A stretch of 64,000 nt of DNA from an uncultured Lachnospiraceae bacterium (GTDB lineage Bacteria > Bacillota > Clostridia > Lachnospirales > Lachnospiraceae): the NCBI GenBank assembly GCA_910586255.1, contig CAJUHR010000014.1, positions 34,554-98,553 on the forward strand, in the 5' to 3' direction. Made by a program: the position numbers and the translations under genes. Under the pieces are notes generated by a model. The model made no database searches. It saw nothing but the letters and a program-made list of their open reading frames with translations, and was not told where the DNA came from. Numbering within the stretch: the first letter of the stretch is position 1; the number at the start of each line of letters is the position of its first letter. This document shows positions 34,026 through 41,833 of this stretch, one piece after another.

Positions 34026-34943
34026 CTAAAGCCGTTTTAAAAAGGGTCTTTCATCTAAAAATTTGGAAAGCTCTTCATCAAAATATTTTTTGACTGGTAT
34101 TCGACTGGAAATATACTTTGGTTCTACACGAAAGGTGGTAACTGCCGGCGGACCATCTGACTCAAAAGGAAGATTCTGATAGCCATTCTCTTTTTCAAGG
34201 ACATTGGCAATGGAAACAGGCACCACCGCCCATTTGGCGGAATCCGTCATAAACCGTGGAATGGTGGAAGCAGCATTGATAGAAATTCCGTAGGTATCCC
34301 GAATGCCGAACACAGCCTCATGCCATCTTAAATAATCTGAGTTCCAGCTAAGGGACAAAAAAATTTCCGATTCAACGTTTAAACCGGAAAGATTGACCGG
34401 CTGATTGGGATAAACGGATTCCTTTGGTGTGATGACTCTGAATTCCTCTGAGAACAGAGGACAAATTTCCAGAGATTTATTGCGAATCGGATTCCTAATC
34501 AGCGCCACATTCATCTCTCCACTCTGCAGCATGCTGTAACAGCGATCCGTAGGATGACTCAAAATCTGGTAGTTTGTCCGAATTCTGGATGAGGAGGAAA
34601 GCCGCTTTAGCTGCTGATGCAACTGATAAAACAAAAACACATTCAGACTGTCATGGCATCCGATATTAAACGTGGTTACCATGTTTCCCTGTTTGAATTG
34701 ATTTACTTTTTTCCACAAAGCATCCCACTCCAGCGCTATGGAGACAAAATCCTCCCCATCCTTTGTCAGTTCAATGGTCCTAAATCCTTTTTGGCGCAAA
34801 ATCAGCTGCACACCCAGCTCTGCTTCCAGGGATGACAGCCGATGGCTGATCGTTGACTGACTGACATAAAGAAGATCTGCTGCCCTGGATATACTTCCTA
34901 TTTTCACAATAGCCAGGAAAGTTGCAATCTCATCTTGTGTCAC
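34026..34943 (-). CDS. LysR-family transcriptional regulator
   Basis: Regulator of about 305 residues: N-terminal winged helix (QDEIATFLAIVKIGSISRAA, then YVSQSTISHRLSSLEAELG) and a LysR substrate-binding domain. I place the start at the GTG at 34943 because AAAGGA lies seven nt upstream and the protein then begins like other LysR proteins; an upstream TTG at 34976 has no ribosome site. It is the first gene of the minus-strand operon and is divergent from the ABC permease, so it probably controls both sides from the palindrome at 35057-35075. Confidence 0.9.
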   Translation of the reverse strand: MTQDEIATFLAIVKIGSISRAADLLYVSQSTISHRLSSLEAELGVQLILRQKGFRTIELTKDGEDFVSIALEWDALWKKVNQFKQGNMVTTFNIGCHDSLNVFLFYQLHQQLKRLSSSSRIRTNYQILSHPTDRCYSMLQSGEMNVALIRNPIRNKSLEICPLFSEEFRVITPKESVYPNQPVNLSGLNVESEIFLSLSWNSDYLRWHEAVFGIRDTYGISINAASTIPRFMTDSAKWAVVPVSIANVLEKENGYQNLPFESDGPPAVTTFRVEPKYISSRIPVKKYFDEELSKFLDERPFLKRL

Positions 34944-35056
34944 TTTTCTGTCCTTTCTGCCTGAGTATTCTGCCAACTACCCCATCAAGTTATCTGAATA
35001 ATACAGGACTTAATTATAATTTGTAAAGTCAAAAGATATATTAATGTTAAATTGTC

Positions 35057-35075
35057 ATATCGTGATTTTCGATAT
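35057..35075. promoter_or_regulatory. Candidate LysR operator (T-N11-A palindrome)
   Basis: ATATCG and CGATAT are separated by seven bases, giving the T-N11-A form of LysR-type operators, 114 bp from the lysR start in the divergent gap 34944-35391. The same gap also holds a family 1 repeat (35106-35172) and GGTAGC/GCTACC arms (35336-35341 with 35366-35371) just before the permease Shine-Dalgarno. I see nothing else there. Confidence 0.5.
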
Positions 35076-35105
35076 TTTATATCACTTACGCTACTATAAG
35101 AATAA

Positions 35106-35172
35106 CATGATGTTGGGGTCAAAAGATATTTTGCCCTCTATGATACCACAGATTGCTCCTTATTTCATAAAC
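35106..35172 (+). repeat. Dispersed repeat family 1, copy D
   Basis: It begins GATGTTGGGGTCAAAAGATA, then TTTTG and CCC in imperfect palindrome, TGATACCA, and AGATTGCTCCTTATTTCAT. The whole 60-bp run aligns with the minus strand of 3108-3048, and the first 40 bp with the minus strand of 60437-60393. It lies between lysR and the ABC permease gene. Confidence 0.8.
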
Positions 35173-35391
35173 CGTGAAGTATATAGGCGCATCCTTATTG
35201 TCTCTAAATATCAAGATTTTTAATATTAATATTCATAAAATGAACTTTTTTCTATTACTTAATGCATCTATAATTTATATGGAAAGCACTTCTGGGAAAT
35301 CCGAAAAACAAGAAAAAGTATTTGCGAAACAAAGTGGTAGCTGACAGCACGAAGCGGCAGGTACCGCTACCTTGAAAAAGGAGGAACAAGT

Positions 35392-36045
35392 ATGTTTAGC
35401 TCAGTAAAAATGCTCCGAATGCTTAAATACTTAAATTATTTTCAGTCAGGAATTCTTCTGACTTTAAAGCTGTCAGCTTTTACTCTTATCCTCGGTTCCT
35501 TCTGCGGCCTAATCATCGGACTTATGCGTCTGTCAAAGGTCAGGCCCATTCGCTATCTTGCCTCGGCCTACATTAATTTTATCCGCGGCACTCCCATGCT
35601 TGTTCAGATCTACCTGGTCTATTATGGTCTGCCTCTCGGGCTTAACAACTTCTGGGCCGGTGTGGTGGCCATGACCATACATAGCAGTGCTTATATTGCA
35701 GAGATTGTGCGGAGCGGAATTCAATCGGTGGACAAGGGACAAATGGAGGCGGCCAGAAGTCTTGGCATGTCCCATGGGCTTGGCATGATTCTTGTTGTAA
35801 TTCCTCAGGCCATAAAAAATGTTCTCCCTGCGTTGTGCAGCCAGTTTGTAGTCATTATCAAAAATACATCTCTGGTTTCTGTCATTGGAATGCAGGAGCT
35901 TATGTATCAGACCGATACGGTGCGAAGCATTACTTACCTGGCCTTTGAGCCTCTTATCATTGCAGCAATTTTGTATTTTGTAATTGGCTATGTGATTAAC
36001 CTTCTGGCTGGCGCTTTGGAGAGGAGGCTCAAAACGAGTGATTAA
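35392..36045 (+). CDS. Amino-acid ABC transporter permease
   Basis: HisM/GlnP-type permease of 217 residues with about five transmembrane helices. FIRGTPMLVQIYLVYYGLP is the family signature and ESARSLG-type EAA loop reads MEAARSLGMSHGLGM. AAGGAGG precedes the ATG. A single permease gene suggests a homodimeric channel. It overlaps the ATPase gene by 8 bp and pairs with the binding protein on the other side of lysR. Confidence 0.93.
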   Translation: MFSSVKMLRMLKYLNYFQSGILLTLKLSAFTLILGSFCGLIIGLMRLSKVRPIRYLASAYINFIRGTPMLVQIYLVYYGLPLGLNNFWAGVVAMTIHSSAYIAEIVRSGIQSVDKGQMEAARSLGMSHGLGMILVVIPQAIKNVLPALCSQFVVIIKNTSLVSVIGMQELMYQTDTVRSITYLAFEPLIIAAILYFVIGYVINLLAGALERRLKTSD

Positions 36046-36760
36046 ACTTATTAATCTGCACAAAAACTTTGGAAAATTAGAGGTTTTAAAAGGAATCGAT
36101 CTGGAAATAAAGAAAGGGGAGGTTGTTTCCGTCATTGGTCCCAGCGGCTCCGGAAAAAGCACATTAATTCGGTGTCTTAATCTGTTGGAGCAGCCTACCA
36201 GCGGAGATATTTTGTTCAAAGGAGCTTCCGTTCTCGATAAGCGCATGGATATTGATGAATATCGGCAGCATATCGGAATGGTATTCCAGCACTTTAATCT
36301 CTTTTCCAATATGGACGTGTTAAAAAATCTGACCGCTGCCCTTACATATGTAAAACATATAAAAAGGGATGTGGCAGATGCAAAGGCTATGGAATTACTC
36401 AAAATGGTAGGCCTGGAGGAAAAAATCCATGCATACCCGGCCCAGATGTCCGGCGGACAAAAGCAGCGGGTCGCCATCGCGCGGGCACTTGCCATGGAAC
36501 CAGAGGTCCTTCTCTTTGATGAGCCCACCTCAGCCCTTGATCCGGAAATGGTGGGAGAAGTACTCAATGTTATGAAACAGCTTGCCAAAAGCGGTATGAC
36601 TATGATTGTAGTCACACATGAAATGGGGTTTGCCCGGGAGGTAAGTGATCGTATTCTGTTTATTGATGAGGGAATCATCCAGGAACAGGGAACGCCGGCA
36701 GAAGTGATTGGGAATCCTCAAAATCCCAGAACACAGGATTTTTTAAGTAAGGTATTGTGA
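36038..36760 (+). CDS. Amino-acid ABC transporter ATP-binding protein (GlnQ type)
   Basis: ATPase of 240 residues with Walker A IGPSGSGKSTLIRCLN, Q-loop MVFQHFNLF, signature MSGGQKQRVAIARAL, Walker B VLLFDEPTSALDPE and H-loop VVTHEMGFA. GTG start at 36038 within the end of the permease gene, with GAGGAGG upstream. It energises uptake by the family-3 system described above. Confidence 0.95.
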   Translation: MIKLINLHKNFGKLEVLKGIDLEIKKGEVVSVIGPSGSGKSTLIRCLNLLEQPTSGDILFKGASVLDKRMDIDEYRQHIGMVFQHFNLFSNMDVLKNLTAALTYVKHIKRDVADAKAMELLKMVGLEEKIHAYPAQMSGGQKQRVAIARALAMEPEVLLFDEPTSALDPEMVGEVLNVMKQLAKSGMTMIVVTHEMGFAREVSDRILFIDEGIIQEQGTPAEVIGNPQNPRTQDFLSKVL

Positions 36761-36824
36761 TGACTGAAATTCAATAAATTCCGTGACACAGCTGATAAAA
36801 ATATAGGATTTCCATTATTTAAAA

Positions 36825-36880
36825 AGAGTCATTGCAAAACAGATGAGAAATCATCTGTAGACCAATGGCTCTGCTTTTTA
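36825..36880 (+). terminator. Terminator of the ABC permease-ATPase operon
   Basis: Nested stem: AGAGTCATTG (36825-36834) with CAATGGCTCT (36863-36872), enclosing a perfect CAGATGA/TCATCTG hairpin, followed by a T-rich run. It starts 65 bp after the ATPase stop. Confidence 0.75.
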
Positions 36881-37025
36881 TTTTCTTTTCTAATTCTATT
36901 TTAAAACAAATCCCTATGTGTTCCTGTTCTTGTCCAAAAAGTTGAGAGCTATGGAAATTTGAAAAGAATATCCACAATCTGCCCGCCGTCCGCTTCCGAC
37001 CTATTAGTCACAGTGAACACCGTGT

Positions 37026-37145
37026 CCCCCCCCCCCGGACTATTGCCATAAATGATATAATAAGTCCAAAAGAAAAACAAAAGCGGTCAGGGTTGTTTCA
37101 TGGTTACTGTTCACTCCATGACTAATCACGGCCCTGATTAGTCAT
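37026..37145. other. C11 homopolymer and adjacent palindrome in gene-free stretch
   Basis: The 496-bp gap 36761-37256 holds the terminator at 36825-36880, a run of eleven C (37026-37036) and a perfect hairpin ATGACTAATCA/TGATTAGTCAT (37118-37128 with 37135-37145, loop CGGCCC). The sequence flanking the hairpin (TGTTCACTCCATGACTAAT) is related in inverted form to TATTAGTCACAGTGAACA at 37003-37020. I see no gene between 36881 and 37224. Confidence 0.6.
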
Positions 37146-37224
37146 GAGCCAGTACAGTTATGGGGCCAAAGCATATGCACAATCATCGTAGGCGAAATGG
37201 GCATTAAATTTGTTTCAGCAAAAC

Positions 37225-37253
37225 AAAAAAAGCCTTATAAATCAAAGGCTTTT
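37225..37253 (-). terminator. tmRNA terminator
   Basis: On the minus strand AAAGCCTT pairs with AAGGCTTT across a 7-nt loop, followed by a run of T, immediately after the tmRNA 3' end. Confidence 0.85.
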
Positions 37254-37256
37254 TGA

Positions 37257-37593
37257 TGGAGCTGAGGGGAATCGAACCCCTGTCCGAAAACCAATTCCCT
37301 GTTCTTCTACTATCATAGTCTGCTGTTTCACATTCCCTCTGCCGCACGGGAACAGACACCCTTACGGTTTCAGTAGCTTCATCATACGCCCATATACGCA
37401 AAGCTTAATATATGTCGTTTCTCACAAAGTCGATGCCAGATTCTTAATGTGTGAGTGCACTAAGGCTGACAGCAGCCATTAGGCTGCGTATGCTAAATTA
37501 TCTTCAGCGTTTAATTTTAATTTTGCCGTTTAACGCACCGCATGCGGATAGCTTCACCAGCTTCATGATCCCCGTCGAAACCAGTACAACCCC
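37257..37593 (-). ncRNA. ssrA: Transfer-messenger RNA (tmRNA)
   Basis: Trans-translation RNA of about 337 nt that rescues stalled ribosomes. The 5' end (GGGGTTGTACTGGTTTCGAC) and 3' end (TTCGATTCCCCTCAGCTCCA) form the tRNA-Ala-like acceptor, with T-arm GGGTTCGATTCC and an encoded CCA. The resume codon opens the tag AKLKLNAEDNLAYAA followed by a TAA stop, ending in the usual hydrophobic -AA degron. SmpB is not encoded in the window. The terminator follows at 37225-37253; a weak promoter may lie just upstream of 37593. Confidence 0.95.
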
Positions 37594-37709
37594 TTATCAG
37601 GAGCTATCTGACCATAACAGCTCATATGGCAATAAACTATTACACATATGCTCCCTGGGCTGTTACATCTGATCCAACAAATATGATCAGGTAAGCAATC
37701 ATCTGTTGT

Positions 37710-37742
37710 AAAAAAAGAGCATTTACTTCATAGTAAATACTC
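37710..37742 (-). terminator. tRNA-Met terminator
   Basis: On the minus strand GAGTATTTACT pairs with AGTAAATGCTC (one mismatch) with a 4-nt loop, then seven T. Confidence 0.85.
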
Positions 37743-37748
37743 CTTAAA

Positions 37749-37822
37749 TAGCGGAAGGGAGATTTGAACTCTCGACACCACGGGTATGAACCGTGTGCTC
37801 TAGCCAACTGAGCTATTCCGCC
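37749..37822 (-). tRNA. tRNA-Met (CAU), elongator type
   Basis: A 74-nt cloverleaf on the minus strand: acceptor GGCGGAA with TTCCGCT and discriminator A, D-arm GCTCAGTTGGCTAGAGC, anticodon arm CACGGTTCATACCCGTG with CAU anticodon, T-arm GAGAGTTCAAATCTC. CCA is not encoded. The overall sequence resembles Firmicutes elongator tRNA-Met rather than the initiator, since the first base pair is a standard G-C type. A lysidine tRNA-Ile is less likely. Confidence 0.9.
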
Positions 37823-37874
37823 ATAGCCAAGTGAAACGTGCTACAGAAAGCTTCTCACTTGCGACTGCCTATAC

Positions 37875-37903
37875 AGTATAGCTGTTATTGTCGAAATTGT
37901 CAA
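37875..37903 (-). promoter_or_regulatory. tRNA-Met promoter
   Basis: On the minus strand TTGACA (37898-37903), a 17-nt spacer and TATACT (37875-37880) form a near-consensus housekeeping promoter about 50 nt before the tRNA. Confidence 0.85.
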
Positions 37904-37955
37904 GACTTTTTCTGCAATTTTTTCTGCGTTGCATTGAATTTTTTTCATTTTTTTA

Positions 37956-38008
37956 TTGACAAACACATGTTCTGATGATAGAATAAAGAAAAGAAAGAAC
38001 ACATGTTC
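37956..38008 (+). promoter_or_regulatory. Promoter with two LexA (SOS) boxes
   Basis: TTGACA (37956-37961), a 17-nt spacer and TAGAAT (37979-37984) form a plus-strand promoter. GAACACATGTTC at 37997-38008 fits the Gram-positive LexA box GAAC-N4-GTTC, and AAACACATGTTC at 37961-37972 between -35 and -10 differs at one base. The two boxes are 36 bp apart, so a LexA dimer at either site would block initiation of the gene at 38051. Confidence 0.7.
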
Positions 38009-38050
38009 TCAATATAGAAGCTATTCATTTTTAATGAAGGAGGTTTCCTG

Positions 38051-38323
38051 ATGATAATCACAAAATCCAATCTGAATGATGTTTTATTTGAAAACCACGA
38101 TGCCCGATTACTGATCGAGGAGGTTGTCACAAATACAAGCGCGAATCTCTACTATTATCATGAGGTGGAGATCTCCGTCAAGATGGCAATCGATATTTAT
38201 AACAGAGCTCACAAGGCCGATGAGGAAGAAAGCTTTTACAGTGTTTCCTTCCTTCATTATTCCGGTGCCCATGCCCATGCTTTTGATAAGGAAACTGAGA
38301 TGGCGCCCACACTTGTGTCATGA
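38051..38323 (+). CDS. Small protein of unknown function, probably SOS-regulated
   Basis: A 90-residue cytosolic protein I do not recognise. It is acidic, with a helical-looking middle (LLIEEVVTNTSANLYYYHEV) and a His-rich end (YSGAHAHAFDKETEM). No signal peptide or Cys. AAGGAGG precedes the ATG. Its promoter carries two LexA-like boxes, so induction by DNA damage is expected. It stands alone between tRNA-Met and a hairpin at 38331-38363. Confidence 0.75.
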   Translation: MIITKSNLNDVLFENHDARLLIEEVVTNTSANLYYYHEVEISVKMAIDIYNRAHKADEEESFYSVSFLHYSGAHAHAFDKETEMAPTLVS

Positions 38324-38330
38324 TTTGCAA

Positions 38331-38363
38331 TAAGGAGGACCATGCAGAACATAGTCCTCCTTA
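38331..38363. terminator. Hairpin after the small SOS-type gene
   Basis: TAAGGAGGAC and GTCCTCCTTA are perfect 10-nt arms with a 13-nt loop, 7 bp after the stop codon. No T-run follows, so termination is uncertain; the stem contains a Shine-Dalgarno-like AGGAGG. Confidence 0.5.
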
Positions 38364-38375
38364 GGAACCGCTCCT

Positions 38376-38424
38376 AAGTACATCATTGCATGAATTCACG
38401 AGTAAATTAGTGCAACGGTGTACT
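38376..38424. repeat. Short copy of repeat family 2
   Basis: AGTACATCATTGCA (38377-38390) and TGCAACGGTGTACT (38411-38424) are inverted arms with two mismatches. The left arm and the following CGAGTAA match the outer arm of the longer element at 22240-22404. This copy lacks the 120-bp interior. Confidence 0.7.
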
Positions 38425-38487
38425 AAGTGCAGATAGCAAGAATAAATTTGCAAACCGCCCAAACGACAACGCCCTCTGTTCTTCAGA

Positions 38488-40659
38488 TCAGGCCGGCTCC
38501 CCATCGGGACCATCCAGGGCCTCATTCAGCCGGCAGGTTCCCTCAGCGGCAAATCTGCCGTCACGGATTACAAACAGCTCCGTCCCGTCCGACCGCACCG
38601 CCCGGATATCCCCCAGCTCAGAGTAAGGAATCGTGATATCCAAATGACATCCGAAATATGCCTTGGAAACATCCTCCCTGCGCAAAATGGAGATCTCGTT
38701 GTCCCTGGCAACCATCTCCCTGCCATCCGGATTGTACATGGGGGAATCCTCGCTCCAGCTGTAGCAGGTATCTCCCACCGCAAAGTGGGGACCCATTTTC
38801 TCCGCAATCAGGATAGGAAGCTTCTCCCCAATGCCGAACCGCTCTGCCATGGCATAAGCCACCGTGTTGGTTCCAATAGCAAATTCTCCCATGGGAAGGG
38901 TATCATGATTTTTTAAAATTTCCTGGCGGATAAGCTGTCTTCCCTCCTGAATATCCGCAAAATTATCGCAGGAATAATCGGTCACCATACCGTCCTTAAA
39001 CCAAATCCGCAGATTTTTAAATTGTATATTTCCCAGATAGACCTTTCCCACGTGCAAAAGTCCCTCCGTACCTGCTAACCTAGGAGAAGTGAATACCTCT
39101 CCTACCGGAATATTCACATCTGCCACACAGTTTTCAAAATTTGTCTCCCTGGATATATCCTTTAAAGGATGAAGAGCAATCCTAAGGTTTGTTTCATTCT
39201 CAATAGTACCGAAGTCCTCGCCTTCCCTTCGGGCTTTCTCTCCTGCCATATTCTCCCCTGTGGCTTTCCCAGGCTGCCGCTTTCCTGTAACCTGCACATA
39301 CTCTGCCTGGTCCAATACCTGGATAAGCTTCTGCTGAATCTCCTGATACATTTCATAATCCAGAGTATTGATGCGGATAGTCTCATGAAAGATTTCCTGA
39401 AAATCCTTCCCTATTTCCGGCAGAGGGAAAGCAATGATCGTAAAGCTGGTCTCATCCCCGGGAATATACCGGTTGATCACCTCCATTGATTCATTGGTAT
39501 AGGCGATTGTCAATTCCTCCTGAGCTCCGGTCAACGCCCATGCTGTCTTTTTATTCACCGGGTGAAAGCTCTCCTCCCCAAAGGTCTCCGCCACTGCAGG
39601 ACCAGCAAATAGAGCCGCCTCCTTCTTATATGCCTCATAGGTGGTTCTCAGCACTGCCAGCTTCCGCTCCTTGAAGGCCTTGTCCATATAAATTGCCTGG
39701 TCATACCGATGGTCATAGTCGTACTGCCGGTTAGGAGAGGTTCCATGATATCCAACCTTGCGGTTTGGTGTCTGAGTTACGGACCAGACAGCCGCCCGAT
39801 ATACCACGGCATCCAGCCCCATCTCCTTAAACTGCCGGATGGCTGCCCGGATCATCCGTTCAAATCCCAGATGATAGCGGATCCCCACGGTTTTTTTCTT
39901 AGACAAGGACCGCCCCATTACCTCAAAACCCTTTTGATAGCCGTTTGTATAGGCAAAGGCCATTTTGTCAATTGTCTCCTCCGAAAGGCTGTTTAAAAAT
40001 TCAGCCACCCTCAGTTCTGACCGAGAGATATATTCGCCAAAACGATACAGATACCTTAGATCCGATAAATCACTGTCCATAATAATGTCTTTTGCAAATG
40101 ACAGGGATGGATCCAATTGCTCCCGGACGCGGTAGGGCAAGGTCACATCCGTATAATCACTGTTAAACCAATACAGAACATCCTGTATGATTTTTCTGTC
40201 CGGGATTCCCTCCTCAAACAGGTTGTAGAGCTCAATCAAAGTCTCACAAAGAATGGTAATATCCTCCAGACGGCACTCATAGGCAAACACTATACTTCCC
40301 CGCAACTGGACGTAAAAGGCTGACAAAAGAGGTCCCAGCTCCTCTCCCAGGCTCTGAAAGGCATAGTCGGGATTTGCATAGCTTTCCCCATAGCTGTCGG
40401 GTAAAATATCCTTATACAGGGAGTGGTTAAGCTCTGTCAGCTCCGAGAGAGAAAGTCCGTCAAGCTCCTCTCTCATCTGCCTTCTGGCCAGCTCCTCGAT
40501 CTGACCGACAAAACGGGCCATCTGAACAAAGTAGGATTTAAAGGGCTTTGGGACCTGCCCCCCTTCCTCCTTTAAAATCTCCTCAATCCGCTCCATAGAC
40601 AGATCATAACGCTCCATAATCTGTGTATTTTCCTTCATCCACAATTCCTGCACCTTCAT
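38488..40659 (-). CDS. M29-family (AmpS-like) metallo-aminopeptidase with long N-terminal extension
   Basis: Protein of 723 residues. The C-terminal half carries the M29 signatures GTEGLLHVGKVYLGN, GEFAIGTNTVAYAMAERFG, AEKMGPHFAVGDTCYSWSED and GCHLDITIPYSE, with Glu, His and Asp ligands for the two-metal site. M29 enzymes are normally about 400 residues, so the first 350 or so are additional; this region is mostly helical and charged with no motif I recognise. No signal peptide. The start at 40659 follows GGAAAGGA. It probably releases N-terminal amino acids from peptides in the cytosol. Confidence 0.82.
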   Translation of the reverse strand: MKVQELWMKENTQIMERYDLSMERIEEILKEEGGQVPKPFKSYFVQMARFVGQIEELARRQMREELDGLSLSELTELNHSLYKDILPDSYGESYANPDYAFQSLGEELGPLLSAFYVQLRGSIVFAYECRLEDITILCETLIELYNLFEEGIPDRKIIQDVLYWFNSDYTDVTLPYRVREQLDPSLSFAKDIIMDSDLSDLRYLYRFGEYISRSELRVAEFLNSLSEETIDKMAFAYTNGYQKGFEVMGRSLSKKKTVGIRYHLGFERMIRAAIRQFKEMGLDAVVYRAAVWSVTQTPNRKVGYHGTSPNRQYDYDHRYDQAIYMDKAFKERKLAVLRTTYEAYKKEAALFAGPAVAETFGEESFHPVNKKTAWALTGAQEELTIAYTNESMEVINRYIPGDETSFTIIAFPLPEIGKDFQEIFHETIRINTLDYEMYQEIQQKLIQVLDQAEYVQVTGKRQPGKATGENMAGEKARREGEDFGTIENETNLRIALHPLKDISRETNFENCVADVNIPVGEVFTSPRLAGTEGLLHVGKVYLGNIQFKNLRIWFKDGMVTDYSCDNFADIQEGRQLIRQEILKNHDTLPMGEFAIGTNTVAYAMAERFGIGEKLPILIAEKMGPHFAVGDTCYSWSEDSPMYNPDGREMVARDNEISILRREDVSKAYFGCHLDITIPYSELGDIRAVRSDGTELFVIRDGRFAAEGTCRLNEALDGPDGEPA

Positions 40660-40676
40660 GCTGCCGTTCCTTTCCT

Positions 40677-41003
40677 TCACCCGCTGATCACGCCTACAAC
40701 TGTCACACAGATCCACAACACGACCAAAATTCCTGCCATCCACATTCCAATTCTGGCCAGAAGATAGTTTTTATCCTTCTCTAAAAAGGCAAGTCCTCCA
40801 TATATTAGTGCCGCCAGAGCAAAGAGAAAGCTGCTGACCGCCCAGGCGGCCACGCTCAGTTCTCCCTGCCCCTGCTGGCGTACACTGAGCAAAATGCTTA
40901 CCCCGCACAGCACCAGAGATACCACCGCCAGAAACAAACAGATCCGGCTTCTCTTTGCAAAAGGCTTTCGGATATATGAAATTTTAAATCTCTGTTTTCC
41001 CAT
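40677..41003 (-). CDS. Small membrane protein, DUF6142-like
   Basis: A 108-residue protein with a basic N-terminus (RFKISYIRKPFAKRSR) and three predicted membrane helices (ICLFLAVVSLVLCGVSILL, then AWAVSSFLFALAALIYGGLA, and a final MWMAGILVVLWICVTVVGV). It resembles DUF6142 proteins of Clostridia; function unknown. It overlaps the VanZ gene by 20 bp and precedes the M29 gene by 17 bp, so the three are probably co-transcribed. Confidence 0.7.
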   Translation of the reverse strand: MGKQRFKISYIRKPFAKRSRICLFLAVVSLVLCGVSILLSVRQQGQGELSVAAWAVSSFLFALAALIYGGLAFLEKDKNYLLARIGMWMAGILVVLWICVTVVGVISG

Positions 41004-41460
41004 GTATCCTCCTTCTGATCCGGGCCTCCTGCACTACACGGTAAAAAATATATCCCACAATCCCGCCTATGGTATTCAAAAGCAGGTCATCCACATCAAA
41101 GCTTCCCACCTTACATACCAGCTGCACAGTCTCGATACACAGGCTCATTCCAAAGCCCAGACATGTGGTATTATACCATTTCCTGCCTCTTCGGCTGACA
41201 ATCGGCAGGAAAAACCCAAAGGGAACAAAAGCCACTACATTTCCCACCACATTCAGGAGAAACGCCTCCATTCCCAGCTGCTCTCTATATTGATAGAACC
41301 GTTTGATCTCCTTAAACAGTTCCAGATTATAAGCATATTCATGCTGAGCCGAATCTCTTCCAAAGGACTCGGCAAAAAAAACAAAATAAACCAGCATTGC
41401 TAAGTAGGCCAAAAACAAAACCCATCCCAGCTTCTGATTTCTGGTCGTATTTCTTATCAT
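40984..41460 (-). CDS. VanZ-family membrane protein
   Basis: A 158-residue protein with four membrane helices and the VanZ pattern: VGNVVAFVPFGFFLPIV, GFGMSLCIETVQLVCKVGSF and DVDDLLLNTIGGIVGYIF. VanZ raises teicoplanin resistance in enterococci; most homologues have no assigned role. ATG at 41460 with GAGG upstream; a GTG at 41463 is less likely. Confidence 0.88.
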   Translation of the reverse strand: MIRNTTRNQKLGWVLFLAYLAMLVYFVFFAESFGRDSAQHEYAYNLELFKEIKRFYQYREQLGMEAFLLNVVGNVVAFVPFGFFLPIVSRRGRKWYNTTCLGFGMSLCIETVQLVCKVGSFDVDDLLLNTIGGIVGYIFYRVVQEARIRRRIHGKTEI

Positions 41461-41584
41461 CACTTTTCCTCACGATCTATAACATAGGTCTTTGCTTCCT
41501 ACCTTTATCCCTGCAAAAGATTATGTTTGCCGTCTTGTCGGCAAGCTGTAACACCCGCTGTCATACAGCTGTAAAACGCGAATA

Positions 41585-41623
41585 AAAGGAGGCAGCTCTC
41601 CTAAAAACAAAGAGCTGTCCTCC
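41585..41623 (-). terminator. Terminator after the pyr operon/small membrane gene
   Basis: On the minus strand GGAGGACAGCTCT pairs with AGAGCTGCCTCC (one bulge), followed by TTTTATT. It ends the transcript from pyrF through the 41635 gene before VanZ. Confidence 0.75.
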
Positions 41624-41634
41624 CCGCGCAAATA

Positions 41635-41784
41635 CTAAAACATAATCTCAGACTTTCTCTTTAACAAAATGCTTCCGCTGACAATTGACACTACTCCCAC
41701 AGCAACGCCTGCCACCAGGATCACAATCCCCGCAGCAATATTGCACGCCCCTGTATTTCTCATGGTTTTATAAATCCGCTCCAT
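41635..41784 (-). CDS. Small single-pass membrane protein
   Basis: A 49-residue protein, MERIYKTMRNTGACNIAAG start, one or two hydrophobic segments (IVILVAGVAVGVVSIVSGSI) and a basic end (LLKRKSEIMF). The start at 41784 follows AAGGAG; an upstream start at 41817 is weaker. It lies 49 bp after pyrE on the same strand. The family is not identified. Confidence 0.65.
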   Translation of the reverse strand: MERIYKTMRNTGACNIAAGIVILVAGVAVGVVSIVSGSILLKRKSEIMF

Positions 41785-41833
41785 AAATATTCTCTCCTTA
41801 CTTTCTCCGGGCAACATTCAATGTCTCCAATGG

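Noticed and set aside
35330..35391. T-box or leader riboswitch before the amino-acid permease
   Set aside because: GGTAGC/GCTACC arms exist, but no T-box sequence, specifier loop or terminator pair is visible.
35533..36678. Minus-strand open frame of 381 codons opposite the ABC permease and ATPase
   Set aside because: The plus-strand genes have complete ABC motifs and ribosome sites; the antisense frame has none.
36960..37080. Minus-strand 45-codon frame through the C11 tract as a small gene
   Set aside because: No start with a Shine-Dalgarno and no family match; kept only as a note on possible decayed coding sequence.
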